From: Akkermansia muciniphila
GTDB taxonomy: Bacteria > Verrucomicrobiota > Verrucomicrobiia > Verrucomicrobiales > Akkermansiaceae
Assembly (NCBI RefSeq): GCF_040616545.1
Contig: NZ_CP156688.1
Span: 2,480,001 to 2,544,000, forward strand
DNA: 64,000 nt
Reading direction: 5' to 3'
Positions 18,784 through 26,667 of this stretch are shown here, piece by piece (positions within the stretch are counted from its first letter, which is position 1; each line of letters begins with the position of its first letter). The notes under the pieces are model-generated. The model worked only from the letters and a program-made list of their open reading frames with translations, did not search any database and was not told the DNA's origin. The translations under genes and the position numbers were made by a program.

Positions 18784-20625
18784 CTACTTCAGCAGAAGCT
18801 GCTCCATCAGGGCCTGGGAGGACTGGGCCAGCACGGCGGGATCATCCAGCATGCCGGCGCGGAGCAGGGCGGTATTCGCGATCTGGTCCGCCACCATCTG
18901 GGCCAGTTCCGGATTTTCCGTCCTCAGGACGGAGAGTTTTTTCACCAGCGGGTTGGAGGGGTTCAGTTCCAGCTGGGGATGGCTTTCAGGAATTTCCTGC
19001 CCCATGGCTTTCATGTACGCCCTCATTTCCGGGCCCATGTCATTGCCGGTCTGGAGGGCCACGGCGGGACCGCTGACCAGGCGCTTGCCCAGCGTCACCT
19101 TGGAGAATTTTTCCGGATACAGTTCCTTCATCCATTCTTCCAGGGCGGTGGCCTCTTCCTGTGGAAGGGCGTCCTTCCGCTCTTCTTCCAGTTCCGGAAG
19201 TTCCACGTCCGCGCGGTCAATCATCGTGACGGGCTTGCCGTCCACGCTGGACAGGGAATCCAGCACGAACTCATCCCCGTGGTCCGTGAAAAAGGCCACC
19301 TCATATCCGCGGGCCTTGAAGGCTTCCAGATACGGGCTGTTCTCCAGGTGGGAGCGGGAGGGGCCGGTGAGCGCGTAAATGGCGGTCTGCCCTTCCTTCA
19401 TGCGGGTGATGTATTCCTCAAAGGAGGTCGTTTCCCCCGCATCCGTAGCGGTGGACTCAAACCGGAGCAGCTTGCCCAGGGATTCCTTGTTCGGCCAGGA
19501 GGTGACCACCCCTTCCTTCAGGTAGCGGGAAAACTGACCGTAGAATTCCTTGTACGTCTCCTTCTCGTCTTTGGCAAGTTTGTCCAGGTGCTTGATGAAG
19601 CGCTTGGTGATGATATCGCTGATCTTGCGCACCAGGGAATTGTCCTGGAGCATTTCACGGGAAATGTTCAGGGGAAGGTCCTCGCTGTCCACCACGCCGT
19701 TCAGGAAGCGCAGCCATTCCGGCAGCAGGCCTTCCGGCTTGGCGTCAATCAGCACGCGCTTGCAGTACAGGGACACGTTGGCGTCCACGCGGCCGAAGCC
19801 GAACATCTCCGGGTTCCTTCTGGGGATGAAGAGCAGGGCATTCAGCACAATGGGAGCGTCCGCGCTGAAATGCATGTAGGACATGGGCTTTTCATCCGTG
19901 TGGGAGATGAACTGGTAGAACTCGTCATATTCCTCCGGCTTTACATCGGACTTGGACTTGGACCAGATGGCCTGGACGGTGTTGATGTGCTCCCCGTTGA
20001 AATTGATCGGGAAGCCCACGAAGTTGGAATAACGGCGCAGAAGTTCCTTCACGCGGTATTCCTGGGAGAACTCCTCATATTCATCCTTCAGGTGGATGAC
20101 GATGCGGGTGCCGCGGTCCAGCGGTTCGTCCAGCGTTTCAATGCTGTAGCCTTCCCTCCCGTTGGAGGTCCAGCGCAGGGAGGCCGCCTCCGGTTCATAG
20201 GAATGGGTGAAAACCTCCACCTGGTCCGCCACCATGAAGGAGCTGTAGAACCCCACGCCGAACTGGCCGATCAGGTCCGCGCCGCCTTCCTGCTTCTGCT
20301 TGAGGGCCTCCATGAATTTCTTGGTGCCGGAATGGGCGATGGTCCCCAGGTTTTCCACCAGGTCCGCCTCCGTCATGCCGATCCCGGTATCCGCGATGGT
20401 GATGGTCTTGTTCTCCTTGTCCGTGGTGATGGTGATTTCCAGGGGCTTGTCCGGCTGGTAGATGTTGGAATCCGTCAGTTGTTTCAAGCGCAGCTTCTCC
20501 AAGGCGTCGGAAGCGTTGGAAACGAGTTCCCGGACGAAGATTTCACGGTCGCTGTAAAGGGCGTTGATGACAATGTCCAGCAACTGCCGGACTTCCGCCT
20601 GAAATGGATGTGTTTCTGTATTCAT
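18784..20625 (-). CDS. htpG: Molecular chaperone HtpG (Hsp90)
   Basis: A 613-residue cytosolic ATP-dependent chaperone. The GHKL ATPase domain has IFVRELVSNASDALEKLR (catalytic Glu and Mg-binding Asn), IADTGIGMTEADLVENLGTI and QFGVGFYSSFMVAD. The middle domain has FLNGVVDSEDLPLNISREM with the ATPase arginine, typical of Hsp90. The C-terminal dimerisation domain is complete. It starts MNTETHPFQAEVRQLLDIV, 10-20 residues longer than minimal homologues but normal. I see no convincing CIRCE element or heat-shock promoter in the 174-nt upstream gap it shares with the divergent M60 gene. Confidence 0.96.
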   Translation of the reverse strand: MNTETHPFQAEVRQLLDIVINALYSDREIFVRELVSNASDALEKLRLKQLTDSNIYQPDKPLEITITTDKENKTITIADTGIGMTEADLVENLGTIAHSGTKKFMEALKQKQEGGADLIGQFGVGFYSSFMVADQVEVFTHSYEPEAASLRWTSNGREGYSIETLDEPLDRGTRIVIHLKDEYEEFSQEYRVKELLRRYSNFVGFPINFNGEHINTVQAIWSKSKSDVKPEEYDEFYQFISHTDEKPMSYMHFSADAPIVLNALLFIPRRNPEMFGFGRVDANVSLYCKRVLIDAKPEGLLPEWLRFLNGVVDSEDLPLNISREMLQDNSLVRKISDIITKRFIKHLDKLAKDEKETYKEFYGQFSRYLKEGVVTSWPNKESLGKLLRFESTATDAGETTSFEEYITRMKEGQTAIYALTGPSRSHLENSPYLEAFKARGYEVAFFTDHGDEFVLDSLSSVDGKPVTMIDRADVELPELEEERKDALPQEEATALEEWMKELYPEKFSKVTLGKRLVSGPAVALQTGNDMGPEMRAYMKAMGQEIPESHPQLELNPSNPLVKKLSVLRTENPELAQMVADQIANTALLRAGMLDDPAVLAQSSQALMEQLLLK

Positions 20626-20799
20626 GTGGAAAAATGTGTTGCGGGTGCCATTATAGGGACCTCGTCAAGGGGATGGACAGTTTTTAAGCGGTGGCAGGAA
20701 TACCCCATGTCACAAAAACGGTCTTTTTCCGGCCATGTTCACGCCGGAGGATTTTTCCTTGAAACAATTCTGGAAACTAATCAGTATAGTTTTATAAAC

Positions 20800-22671
20800 A
20801 TGATCCTTTCACCCTTTTTGAAAAAGGGGGCCCTTTTACTGGCCCTCTGCGGCATGCTGGGCGGCGGCGTGCTTTCCGCCCAGGAAACCGGGCCCGTTCC
20901 GATTACGGAAGCGGGCCTGAAGGCGCTGGATTCCAACGTCTTCACCAATGACTTCATGCTGGCGTTGAAGCCCAATGTCACGCGTGACCGCATTGCCAAA
21001 ATCAAGGATCCCTTCGTGCGCGGGCTCGCGCAGCAGATGGCGGATAAAAAATATGACCGCAAGGCGCGCGCCATCACGGCGGAACCGTATGAACCGGTGA
21101 AGGACCTGGCGGACCGTCTGCGCACCAGCCAGTACAGCAAGTTTGAAAACCCCACCGGCATCTTTTTTGAGGAAGGGGAGGACGTGCTGCTGATAATGGG
21201 AGACCCCAAGGGCGAAAAGCTGAACCTGGTCATCCATAACTTCGGGCGCGACGGGGGGCGCAGCTCCTATCCCCTGAAGGAGGGAATCAATATCATCAAG
21301 GCGAAGAACAAGGGACTGGGCTACATTGAGTACTTCACGCCCAACTACAAAAAGGCACCCAAGGTGCACCTGTCCATTCCGTCCGGCAAGGTGAACGGCG
21401 TGTTCGTGGGCGGCGTGAGCAAGAACAGCGACTGGAAGAAGATGCTGGAAAATTCCCCCACGGAAGTCGTGGACATCGTGGGCAGCCGCGTCCATCTGGT
21501 GTACCCGGTGGAGGAACTCAAAAAATTCTGCCCGGACAAAGGAGAGGAACTCATCGCCCTGTACGACAAGATTATCGGCATGGAGCAGCAGATCATGGGG
21601 CTGTACAAGTACAAAATGCTGCCTAAAAACCGGATGTTCGGCCGCGTGATCTGGAACGGCTTCATGCACGCGGACGGCACGGGCGCCGCCTTCCACAACG
21701 GCACCATGGGGGAAGTGGGCAACCCGGACAAGATTCCCGGCAGCGCCTGGGGCATTGCCCATGAATTCGGCCACGTGAACCAGGTGCGCCCCGCCATGAA
21801 ATGGGTATCCACCGGGGAAGTGACCAACAACATTTACTCCGCCTACGTGAACTACATGCTGAACCCCGGCAGCATGCGCCTGGAGCATGAACGCATCAAC
21901 GGCGGAGACGGCAACATGATCGGCGGCCGCTTCAACGCCTACCTGAACAACGGCGTCCTGAAGGGGGAAAACTGGCTCATCCAGGCCGGCCCGGACAAGC
22001 GTTCCGGCGGGGACAACCGCCCCATGGTGCATGACCACTTTGTCAAGCTGGCTCCGCTGTGGCAGCTTGAGCTGTATTTCAAGGTAGCCGGAAAGGGCAA
22101 CCCGGACTTTTATCCGGACATTTTCTACAAAGCCATCAAGATGGATACCAAGGGCAAGAAAGATGGAGAGCTTCAGCTCGCTTTCATGAAGAACGCCTGT
22201 GACGTCTCCAGGCAGGACCTGACGGACTTCTTCCAGAAAACCGGCATGCTCAAGCCCATTGACCAGGAGCTGGACGACTATACCTGCGCCCGCATGACCA
22301 TCACGGAATCCGACTGCAAGAACCTGGTTGCCTACGCCAGGAAATACAAGAAGCCGGAAAGCCCCGTCATTTACTACATTTCCGTCAACAGCGTGGAAGC
22401 ATACAAAAACCGCCTTCCCGTCCGGGGCGCTTACAACCAGGGCATCACGGAAAAGGGAGACCGGCGCATCATCTCCCATGACGTGTGGAAAAACGCCGCC
22501 GTCTTTGAAACCTACAAGGATAAGGAAATGGTCCGCATCACCATGGTGGGAACGGATTCCAAGGATAATTCCTCCACCACGGTTCCCTATCCGGAGGGCT
22601 CCACGCGGATTGAAGCCGTTTCCTGGGATGGCAAGCGTACGCTGGCATACGGCAAGCGTCCCGCCAAATAA
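20800..22671 (+). CDS. Secreted M60-like zinc metallopeptidase (candidate mucin O-glycopeptidase)
   Basis: A 623-residue exported protein. The frame is open much further upstream, but the signal peptide (MILSPFLKKGALLLALCGML, then GGGVLSA) fixes the start at 20800. H321 and H325 of HEFGH with E340 (after RPAMKWVST) form the gluzincin zinc site HExxHx(8-28)E of the M60/enhancin family. Preceding strings such as VFVGGVSKNSDWKKMLEN fit the M60-like beta domain. Several M60 peptidases cleave mucin-type O-glycoproteins next to glycosylated Ser/Thr, and Akkermansia encodes several. Substrate here is inferred. TATAGT at 20785-20790 may be the -10 box. Confidence 0.9.
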   Translation: MILSPFLKKGALLLALCGMLGGGVLSAQETGPVPITEAGLKALDSNVFTNDFMLALKPNVTRDRIAKIKDPFVRGLAQQMADKKYDRKARAITAEPYEPVKDLADRLRTSQYSKFENPTGIFFEEGEDVLLIMGDPKGEKLNLVIHNFGRDGGRSSYPLKEGINIIKAKNKGLGYIEYFTPNYKKAPKVHLSIPSGKVNGVFVGGVSKNSDWKKMLENSPTEVVDIVGSRVHLVYPVEELKKFCPDKGEELIALYDKIIGMEQQIMGLYKYKMLPKNRMFGRVIWNGFMHADGTGAAFHNGTMGEVGNPDKIPGSAWGIAHEFGHVNQVRPAMKWVSTGEVTNNIYSAYVNYMLNPGSMRLEHERINGGDGNMIGGRFNAYLNNGVLKGENWLIQAGPDKRSGGDNRPMVHDHFVKLAPLWQLELYFKVAGKGNPDFYPDIFYKAIKMDTKGKKDGELQLAFMKNACDVSRQDLTDFFQKTGMLKPIDQELDDYTCARMTITESDCKNLVAYARKYKKPESPVIYYISVNSVEAYKNRLPVRGAYNQGITEKGDRRIISHDVWKNAAVFETYKDKEMVRITMVGTDSKDNSSTTVPYPEGSTRIEAVSWDGKRTLAYGKRPAK

Positions 22672-22696
22672 CAACTTAAGAGGTTAGCGTGTTCGG

Positions 22697-22729
22697 GCGC
22701 CGCCGTTCTCCGGAACGGCGGCGCTTTTT
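22697..22729 (+). terminator. Terminator of the M60 peptidase gene
   Basis: Perfect 12-bp stem GCGCCGCCGTTC / GAACGGCGGCGC with loop TCCG, then TTTTT. Confidence 0.93.
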
Positions 22730-22826
22730 CATGGGAGGCTTCGCAGGCCGCGCGGCATGTTCCGCTCCGGTGTATTTTTCATGGCCGCGCTGCTTGGGAA
22801 CAAGGGGTTGATTCATCCGTCTTTCA

Positions 22827-22895
22827 GGCTTCTTCACCTCCGGGTTTCAAGTTGAGCTTTCCGTCCTCCCCCGGGTGGTTTCCCGGCCCTTGTAA
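22827..22895 (+). repeat. Dispersed intergenic repeat, copy 1
   Basis: It ends with 19 bases (GGTTTCCCGGCCCTTGTAA) identical to 24131-24149. The preceding 50 bases are also alignable (GGCT-CTTC-CC, TTCCGTCC at matching offsets). The two copies flank the DUF417 gene in the same orientation. Confidence 0.5.
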
Positions 22896-23136
22896 AGAAT
22901 AGTCCCTCCGCTTCCCCGGGGTTGGATTCAGCAATGAAGCCCGCAGGGTGGGTTAACCGCAGAGAGGCGCGAATCAACCTTCCGCTCCCGTCGGGATGGT
23001 ACGTAATCAAGACACCGTGTATTTCCGGTTCACCGTAAAATTGTGCACGGCGGCTTGAAGGATGATCTTTTCAGCATGTGCCTCTTTCCGGAAAAACCGG
23101 CCCGGCTATCATTGCCGGGGGGAATCTTTACTGCGT

Positions 23137-23168
23137 AAAAAACCGCCCCTGCTTTCGGCAGGGGCGGT
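23137..23168 (-). terminator. Terminator of the DUF417 gene
   Basis: ACCGCCCCTGC (23142-23152) pairs with GCAGGGGCGGT (23158-23168). The A run at 23137-23142 is a T tract on the minus strand. Confidence 0.9.
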
Positions 23169-23198
23169 GAGGGACGAGATTATGGGCGGAAAGAACTG

Positions 23199-23819
23199 TT
23201 ATTTGTTGCAGCAGGATTCCCCGGTCCTGGCCCGGCCAAGGCGCGCTTTCAGGATGCGCTTGAAGTCCGTGCCCAGCAGGATGACGCCTCCGGCCATCAT
23301 CGCAATGTCCTTGATGACCAGGCGGCCCGCTCCGGACAGGTAGGGGAAGCCGTGGTTGGGGCCTCCCAGGTCAGGCACCCACGTCTCCGGCGTGGTAATC
23401 AGGAAGGACAGGGTGCCTGCGGTCATGATGATGAGCAGGCAATTGCCGATGACGCCCACCTTCGGGAAAAAGATGCCCAGCAGTACAAGCGTTCCGATGG
23501 TGACGATCAGGGTTCCCAGGCCGTAGGAGAAACCGTAGGTGTTGTTTTCCTTATGCCAGGCAATGTTGGCCGGAACCACAGCCCCCTCCTTGTTCATGTG
23601 CTGCTTGTATTCTGGAGCCTCCTTGTTGTAGAAGAAACTCATCATCGGACTGTTGGCCACAAAGGGAACGATGCCGTCCGCTTCATACTGGAAGGCCTTG
23701 AGGCCGCCAATCCAGGCGAAGACGATGAAGACGGCTACCCTCAGAAAATTGATGCCGAAGCGTTGGAGTTTATCGGCATACTGAAGGCATTTTTCAGGGG
23801 ACGAGCATGTGGTAAACAT
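23199..23819 (-). CDS. DUF417 (YkgB/RclC-like) inner-membrane protein
   Basis: A 206-residue membrane protein with about four hydrophobic helices: residues about 24-42, 103-122, 126-146 and 166-184. INFLRVAVFIVFAWIGGLKAF, FQYEADGIVPFVANSPMMSF and SFLITTPETWVPDLGGPN are strong family signatures. E. coli RclC of this family belongs to a reactive-chlorine-protection operon; the biochemical role of DUF417 is otherwise poorly defined. Cys residues cluster at both ends (MFTTCSSPEKC and GESCCNK), which is unusual. A dyad like the metY operator lies about 58-71 nt before the start codon, hinting at Rrf2 control. Confidence 0.87.
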   Translation of the reverse strand: MFTTCSSPEKCLQYADKLQRFGINFLRVAVFIVFAWIGGLKAFQYEADGIVPFVANSPMMSFFYNKEAPEYKQHMNKEGAVVPANIAWHKENNTYGFSYGLGTLIVTIGTLVLLGIFFPKVGVIGNCLLIIMTAGTLSFLITTPETWVPDLGGPNHGFPYLSGAGRLVIKDIAMMAGGVILLGTDFKRILKARLGRARTGESCCNK

Positions 23820-23876
23820 ATCCGCTTGTAATACTGAAAGGATTCACCGTCAAGGGAATTTAGTTTAATTCCTTTT

Positions 23877-23890
23877 ATTCCTATAGGGAT
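23877..23890. promoter_or_regulatory. Candidate Rrf2-type operator upstream of the DUF417 gene
   Basis: ATTCCTATAGGGAT is a 14-bp near-perfect palindrome (one mismatched pair) that matches ATTCCTATCGGGAA at metY in 12 of 14 positions. A TTGACG lies between it and the gene (23848-23853 on the minus strand) but has no well-spaced -10. Confidence 0.45.
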
Positions 23891-24079
23891 ATAAAAAGCA
23901 AAAAAGGCGTAAGATATTCTTTTTTAGACTGATGGTGTTTTTTCGCTATGAATGAGGGAAAATGGAAAAGAAGGGAGAAAAATGGACTGGCGCCTCCCGT
24001 TTTTACTTTCATGACTGATCCTTGTCTTGAACAGGAAGGAATGCGGAAAGTCTTTGCGGAGACTGGAAGGAAGCTTGCG

Positions 24080-24149
24080 GGCTCCTTCTCCATGCGCGGT
24101 TCATGTCCGCATTCCGTCCAGCCGCAACGCGGTTTCCCGGCCCTTGTAA
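24080..24149 (+). repeat. Dispersed intergenic repeat, copy 2
   Basis: Pairs with 22827-22895; the final 19 bases are identical and the rest is a diverged alignment with about one base of length difference. Confidence 0.5.
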
Positions 24150-24299
24150 GAAAACCAGGGGTGTTCCCTGCCTGGCGGTTTTATGTCCGCTCTCCCTTCA
24201 ACGTGACAAGCTGTTTCCCGGAAAAGTGGTTTACTTTTGAACGGGCGCGGGTGCGGGACTGTATAACATGGGATGGATAAGGCAGGAATTTCCGGAAGC

Positions 24300-25457
24300 A
24301 TGAAGGGAAAGATGCTGCTGTTCGTGGCCTTTTTAATCGTTTGTTTCAATCTGCGCACCGGGTTTGATTCTCCGGATCCGTTGTTGGGGACGATTGAAAA
24401 GGATATGGGCCTTTCCCTGGAAAATTCAGGGCTGTTCGCCCTGCTGCCCGTGTTTGTGCTGGGCGTGGCGGCTCCCATTTCCCCGCGCGTGGCTCGCTGG
24501 ATGACGCCGTGGAAGATCATTTTCTGGTTCCAGCTTCTGGCCGTGGCCGGCATTTTCTGGCGTAGCTGGGACGGCGTGGCCGGCTTGTACGGCGGCATGG
24601 TTCTGATGGGGCTGGGCATGGGGATTGCCGGAGCGGCCATTCCCGGACTGATCAAGCACCAGTTCCCGGACCACGCCTCCGCCATGATGGGCGTTTACAG
24701 CGCCATGATCGGGGTAGGCAGCGCGGTGGCTTCCGGTCTTTCCGTTCCCATCTCCAACATGCTGGGCGGCTGGCGCTTTGGCCTGGGGATTTGGATTATT
24801 CCCATCCTGCTGGGCATGCTGGTATGGGGCGCCTACTTTCTCAAGCATCCCGTCGGCGTGCTTCAGCGCGATCCGTCGGCTTCCGGAAACAATCTGCTGC
24901 ACAGCAGCAAGGCATGGCAGGTCACCATCTTTTATTTAAGCCGCGTGGGAGCCGCTTACTTCTTTTATACCTGGATTCCCATCTTCCTGAGGCAGCGCGG
25001 CATGAGCTACGTGGACGCCGGCTTCATCCTGTCCGTAGCCATGTTCGCCCAGCTTCCCGCCACGCTCGCCGCGCATGCCCTGGAAAAAGCCACGGGGGGC
25101 AGGGGCCTGCTCATCGTGATGGCCATGGCGCTGGCGGCGCTTTCCTGCTGGGGCATCCTGTACCTTCCGCTGGACTGGGCCCTCTGGATGGCCATTTTGT
25201 TCGGCCTGGCGACGGGAACCGTGTTCAGCCGCGGGATGGCGCTGATGGTGGAACGCGCCCGGACCCCTTCGGAATCCATCAGGCTTTCCGGCATGGCCCA
25301 GGGCATTGGCTTTACCATGGGCGCCGCCCTGAGCCTGCTGTTCACCTCCTTCCTGCACCCGGGCGGCTCCTTCCTGACTTTCGGCCTGGTATACACCTTT
25401 TTCTGCGTGCTCGGCATGATTTCCGGCCGCATGTCCGCTCAGCCGGGATATGTGTGA
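24300..25457 (+). CDS. MFS transporter, CynX/NimT-like
   Basis: A membrane transporter of about 385 residues with roughly 11-12 hydrophobic helices. KMLLFVAFLIVCFNLRTGFDSP matches the first helix of the CynX/NimT (cyanate/2-nitroimidazole) branch, which has a NLR motif after helix 1. GMGIAGAAIPGLIKHQFP and IFLRQRGMSYVDAGFILSV are further branch-typical segments. Substrate is unknown. The start is uncertain: ATG at 24300 (GGAAG 4 nt before) or ATG at 24273 (adds nine residues). A terminator follows. It is monocistronic and upstream of pheS. Confidence 0.82.
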   Translation: MKGKMLLFVAFLIVCFNLRTGFDSPDPLLGTIEKDMGLSLENSGLFALLPVFVLGVAAPISPRVARWMTPWKIIFWFQLLAVAGIFWRSWDGVAGLYGGMVLMGLGMGIAGAAIPGLIKHQFPDHASAMMGVYSAMIGVGSAVASGLSVPISNMLGGWRFGLGIWIIPILLGMLVWGAYFLKHPVGVLQRDPSASGNNLLHSSKAWQVTIFYLSRVGAAYFFYTWIPIFLRQRGMSYVDAGFILSVAMFAQLPATLAAHALEKATGGRGLLIVMAMALAALSCWGILYLPLDWALWMAILFGLATGTVFSRGMALMVERARTPSESIRLSGMAQGIGFTMGAALSLLFTSFLHPGGSFLTFGLVYTFFCVLGMISGRMSAQPGYV

Positions 25458-25503
25458 CCTGGGGGGAAGGTGATAATGATTAAGGGTTAGCGGTTAATTG
25501 TGG

Positions 25504-25540
25504 AGGCGGTTTCTGTTTCAGAAACTTTTCCGCCTGTTTT
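25504..25540 (+). terminator. Terminator after the MFS gene
   Basis: AGGCGG / CCGCCT close an inner perfect stem GTTTCTG / CAGAAAC, followed by GTTTTATTT. Confidence 0.75.
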
Positions 25541-25577
25541 ATTTGCTTTTACAGAAAGTCCGCATCGCCCGAAGGGC

Positions 25578-25606
25578 TTGACGCTGGCGGGGGGGACGGG
25601 TAAGCT
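25578..25606 (+). promoter_or_regulatory. Sigma70-like promoter of pheST
   Basis: TTGACG (25578-25583), a 17-nt spacer and TAAGCT (25601-25606), about 18 nt before the pheS ATG. This predicts a very short leader and leaves no room for a T-box or pheM-type attenuator. Confidence 0.45.
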
Positions 25607-25623
25607 CTTGCCCGTCAAATTTT

Positions 25624-26649
25624 ATGAAGGAAGAGATTGTACGCATTCAACGGGACGCTCTGGCGCGCATTGCCCAGGTGTCTGACAGGCGCGGCGTGGA
25701 AGACGCGCGCGTAGCCATCCTCGGCAAAAAAGGGGAACTGACCATGGCCCAGACGGGCATGAAGGACGTTCCCAGGGAGGAAAAGCCTGCCGTCGGCCAG
25801 TTGCTCAACGAGGCCCGCAAGGCCATCACGGAGGCCCTGGACGCCAAGCTGGAGGAAGTGCAGGCCCAGGCGGACAAGGCCGCCGTGGCCGGCGTTGATC
25901 TGACGCTTCCGGCCCGCTCCCTGCCGCAGGGCGGCCTGCATCCCCTCACGATCGTGCGGGATGAAGCCATCCGCATTCTGCGCCACATGGGGTTTGCCCT
26001 GGCGGACGGCCCGGAGATTGAGGACGAGTTCCACTGCTTTGACGCGCTGAATACGCCGGAGGACCATCCGGCCCGCAATGAGAAGGATACGTTTTACTTT
26101 GATTCCGGCAAGCTGCTGCGCACGCACACCTCCACCGTGCAGATCCGCTCCATGGAGAAGCAGACGCCCCCCGTCCGCGTGATTTCCCCCGGTTCCGCCT
26201 ACCGCCGGGACGAGATTGACGCCACGCACCTTTCCGCCTTCAACCAGCTGGAAGGCCTGTATGTGGATACGGACGTTTCCGTGGGCGACCTGAAAGGGAC
26301 GCTGGAGTACTTCCTGCGCGCCCTCTTCGGCTCTGATACGGAGGTGCGCTTCCGCCCCCATTTCTTCCCGTTCACGGAGCCCAGCTTTGAAATTGACGTG
26401 AAGCTGAAGGTGGACGGCCAGGAACCGCGCTGGGTGGAGATTGCCGGATGCGGCATGGTGGACCCGAATGTCTTTGAAGCCGTGGACCGCGAGCTGGGGC
26501 TGGAACCCGGCGTGCAGGCCCGCTACACGGGGCTGACCGGCTTTGCCTTCGGCATCGGCCTGGACCGCCTGGCCATGATCCGCTGGGGCATCCGGGATAT
26601 CCGCGCCCTGATTGAGAACGACGTGCGCTTCCTTGCCCAATTCCAATAA
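25624..26649 (+). CDS. pheS: Phenylalanine-tRNA ligase alpha subunit
   Basis: Catalytic subunit of the alpha2beta2 synthetase charging tRNA-Phe; 341 residues. An N-terminal coiled coil binds tRNA (residues about 1-90, includes RRGVEDARVAILGKKGELT). The class II core follows: HPLTIVRDEAIRILRHMGF, motif 2 region PVRVISPGSAYRRDEIDATH, FTEPSFEIDVK and motif 3 GFAFGIGLDRLAMIRWGI. The start at 25624 gives the usual length. pheT follows 18 nt later, so they are co-transcribed. Confidence 0.97.
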   Translation: MKEEIVRIQRDALARIAQVSDRRGVEDARVAILGKKGELTMAQTGMKDVPREEKPAVGQLLNEARKAITEALDAKLEEVQAQADKAAVAGVDLTLPARSLPQGGLHPLTIVRDEAIRILRHMGFALADGPEIEDEFHCFDALNTPEDHPARNEKDTFYFDSGKLLRTHTSTVQIRSMEKQTPPVRVISPGSAYRRDEIDATHLSAFNQLEGLYVDTDVSVGDLKGTLEYFLRALFGSDTEVRFRPHFFPFTEPSFEIDVKLKVDGQEPRWVEIAGCGMVDPNVFEAVDRELGLEPGVQARYTGLTGFAFGIGLDRLAMIRWGIRDIRALIENDVRFLAQFQ

Positions 26650-26667
26650 TTCTTACTTTACCCAGAT

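Larger units (their letters stand above)
22672..23198. other. Intergenic stretch after the M60 gene
   Basis: About 530 bases with no supportable gene on either strand; short frames here lack motifs and consistent coding character. It contains the M60 terminator (22697-22729), one copy of a degenerate 70-bp repeat (22827-22895) and the terminator of the DUF417 gene (23137-23168). A small RNA cannot be excluded. Confidence 0.5.
23820..24299. other. Intergenic stretch between DUF417 and MFS genes
   Basis: About 450-480 bases between divergently transcribed genes. It contains the operator-like dyad (23877-23890), an AT-rich segment to about 23950 and repeat copy 2 (24080-24149). Small frames on both strands have no recognisable domain, so I do not call a gene. 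Confidence 0.45.

Noticed and set aside
18979-20799. Long N-terminal extension of the M60 peptidase frame across htpG
   Set aside because: That part is the antisense of htpG. The signal peptide at 20800 marks the real start.
20626-20799. Heat-shock (CIRCE or sigma32-type) element in front of htpG
   Set aside because: A TTGACG and a TATAAT-like string are present but spaced about nine bases apart; no inverted repeat matching CIRCE.
23948-24280. 110-codon plus-strand frame before the MFS gene
   Set aside because: It spans the repeat copy, has no recognisable domain and runs into the MFS start region; likely non-coding.
25458-25623. T-box or pheM-like attenuator before pheS
   Set aside because: The hairpin there fits the MFS terminator, and the predicted pheS leader is about ten bases.
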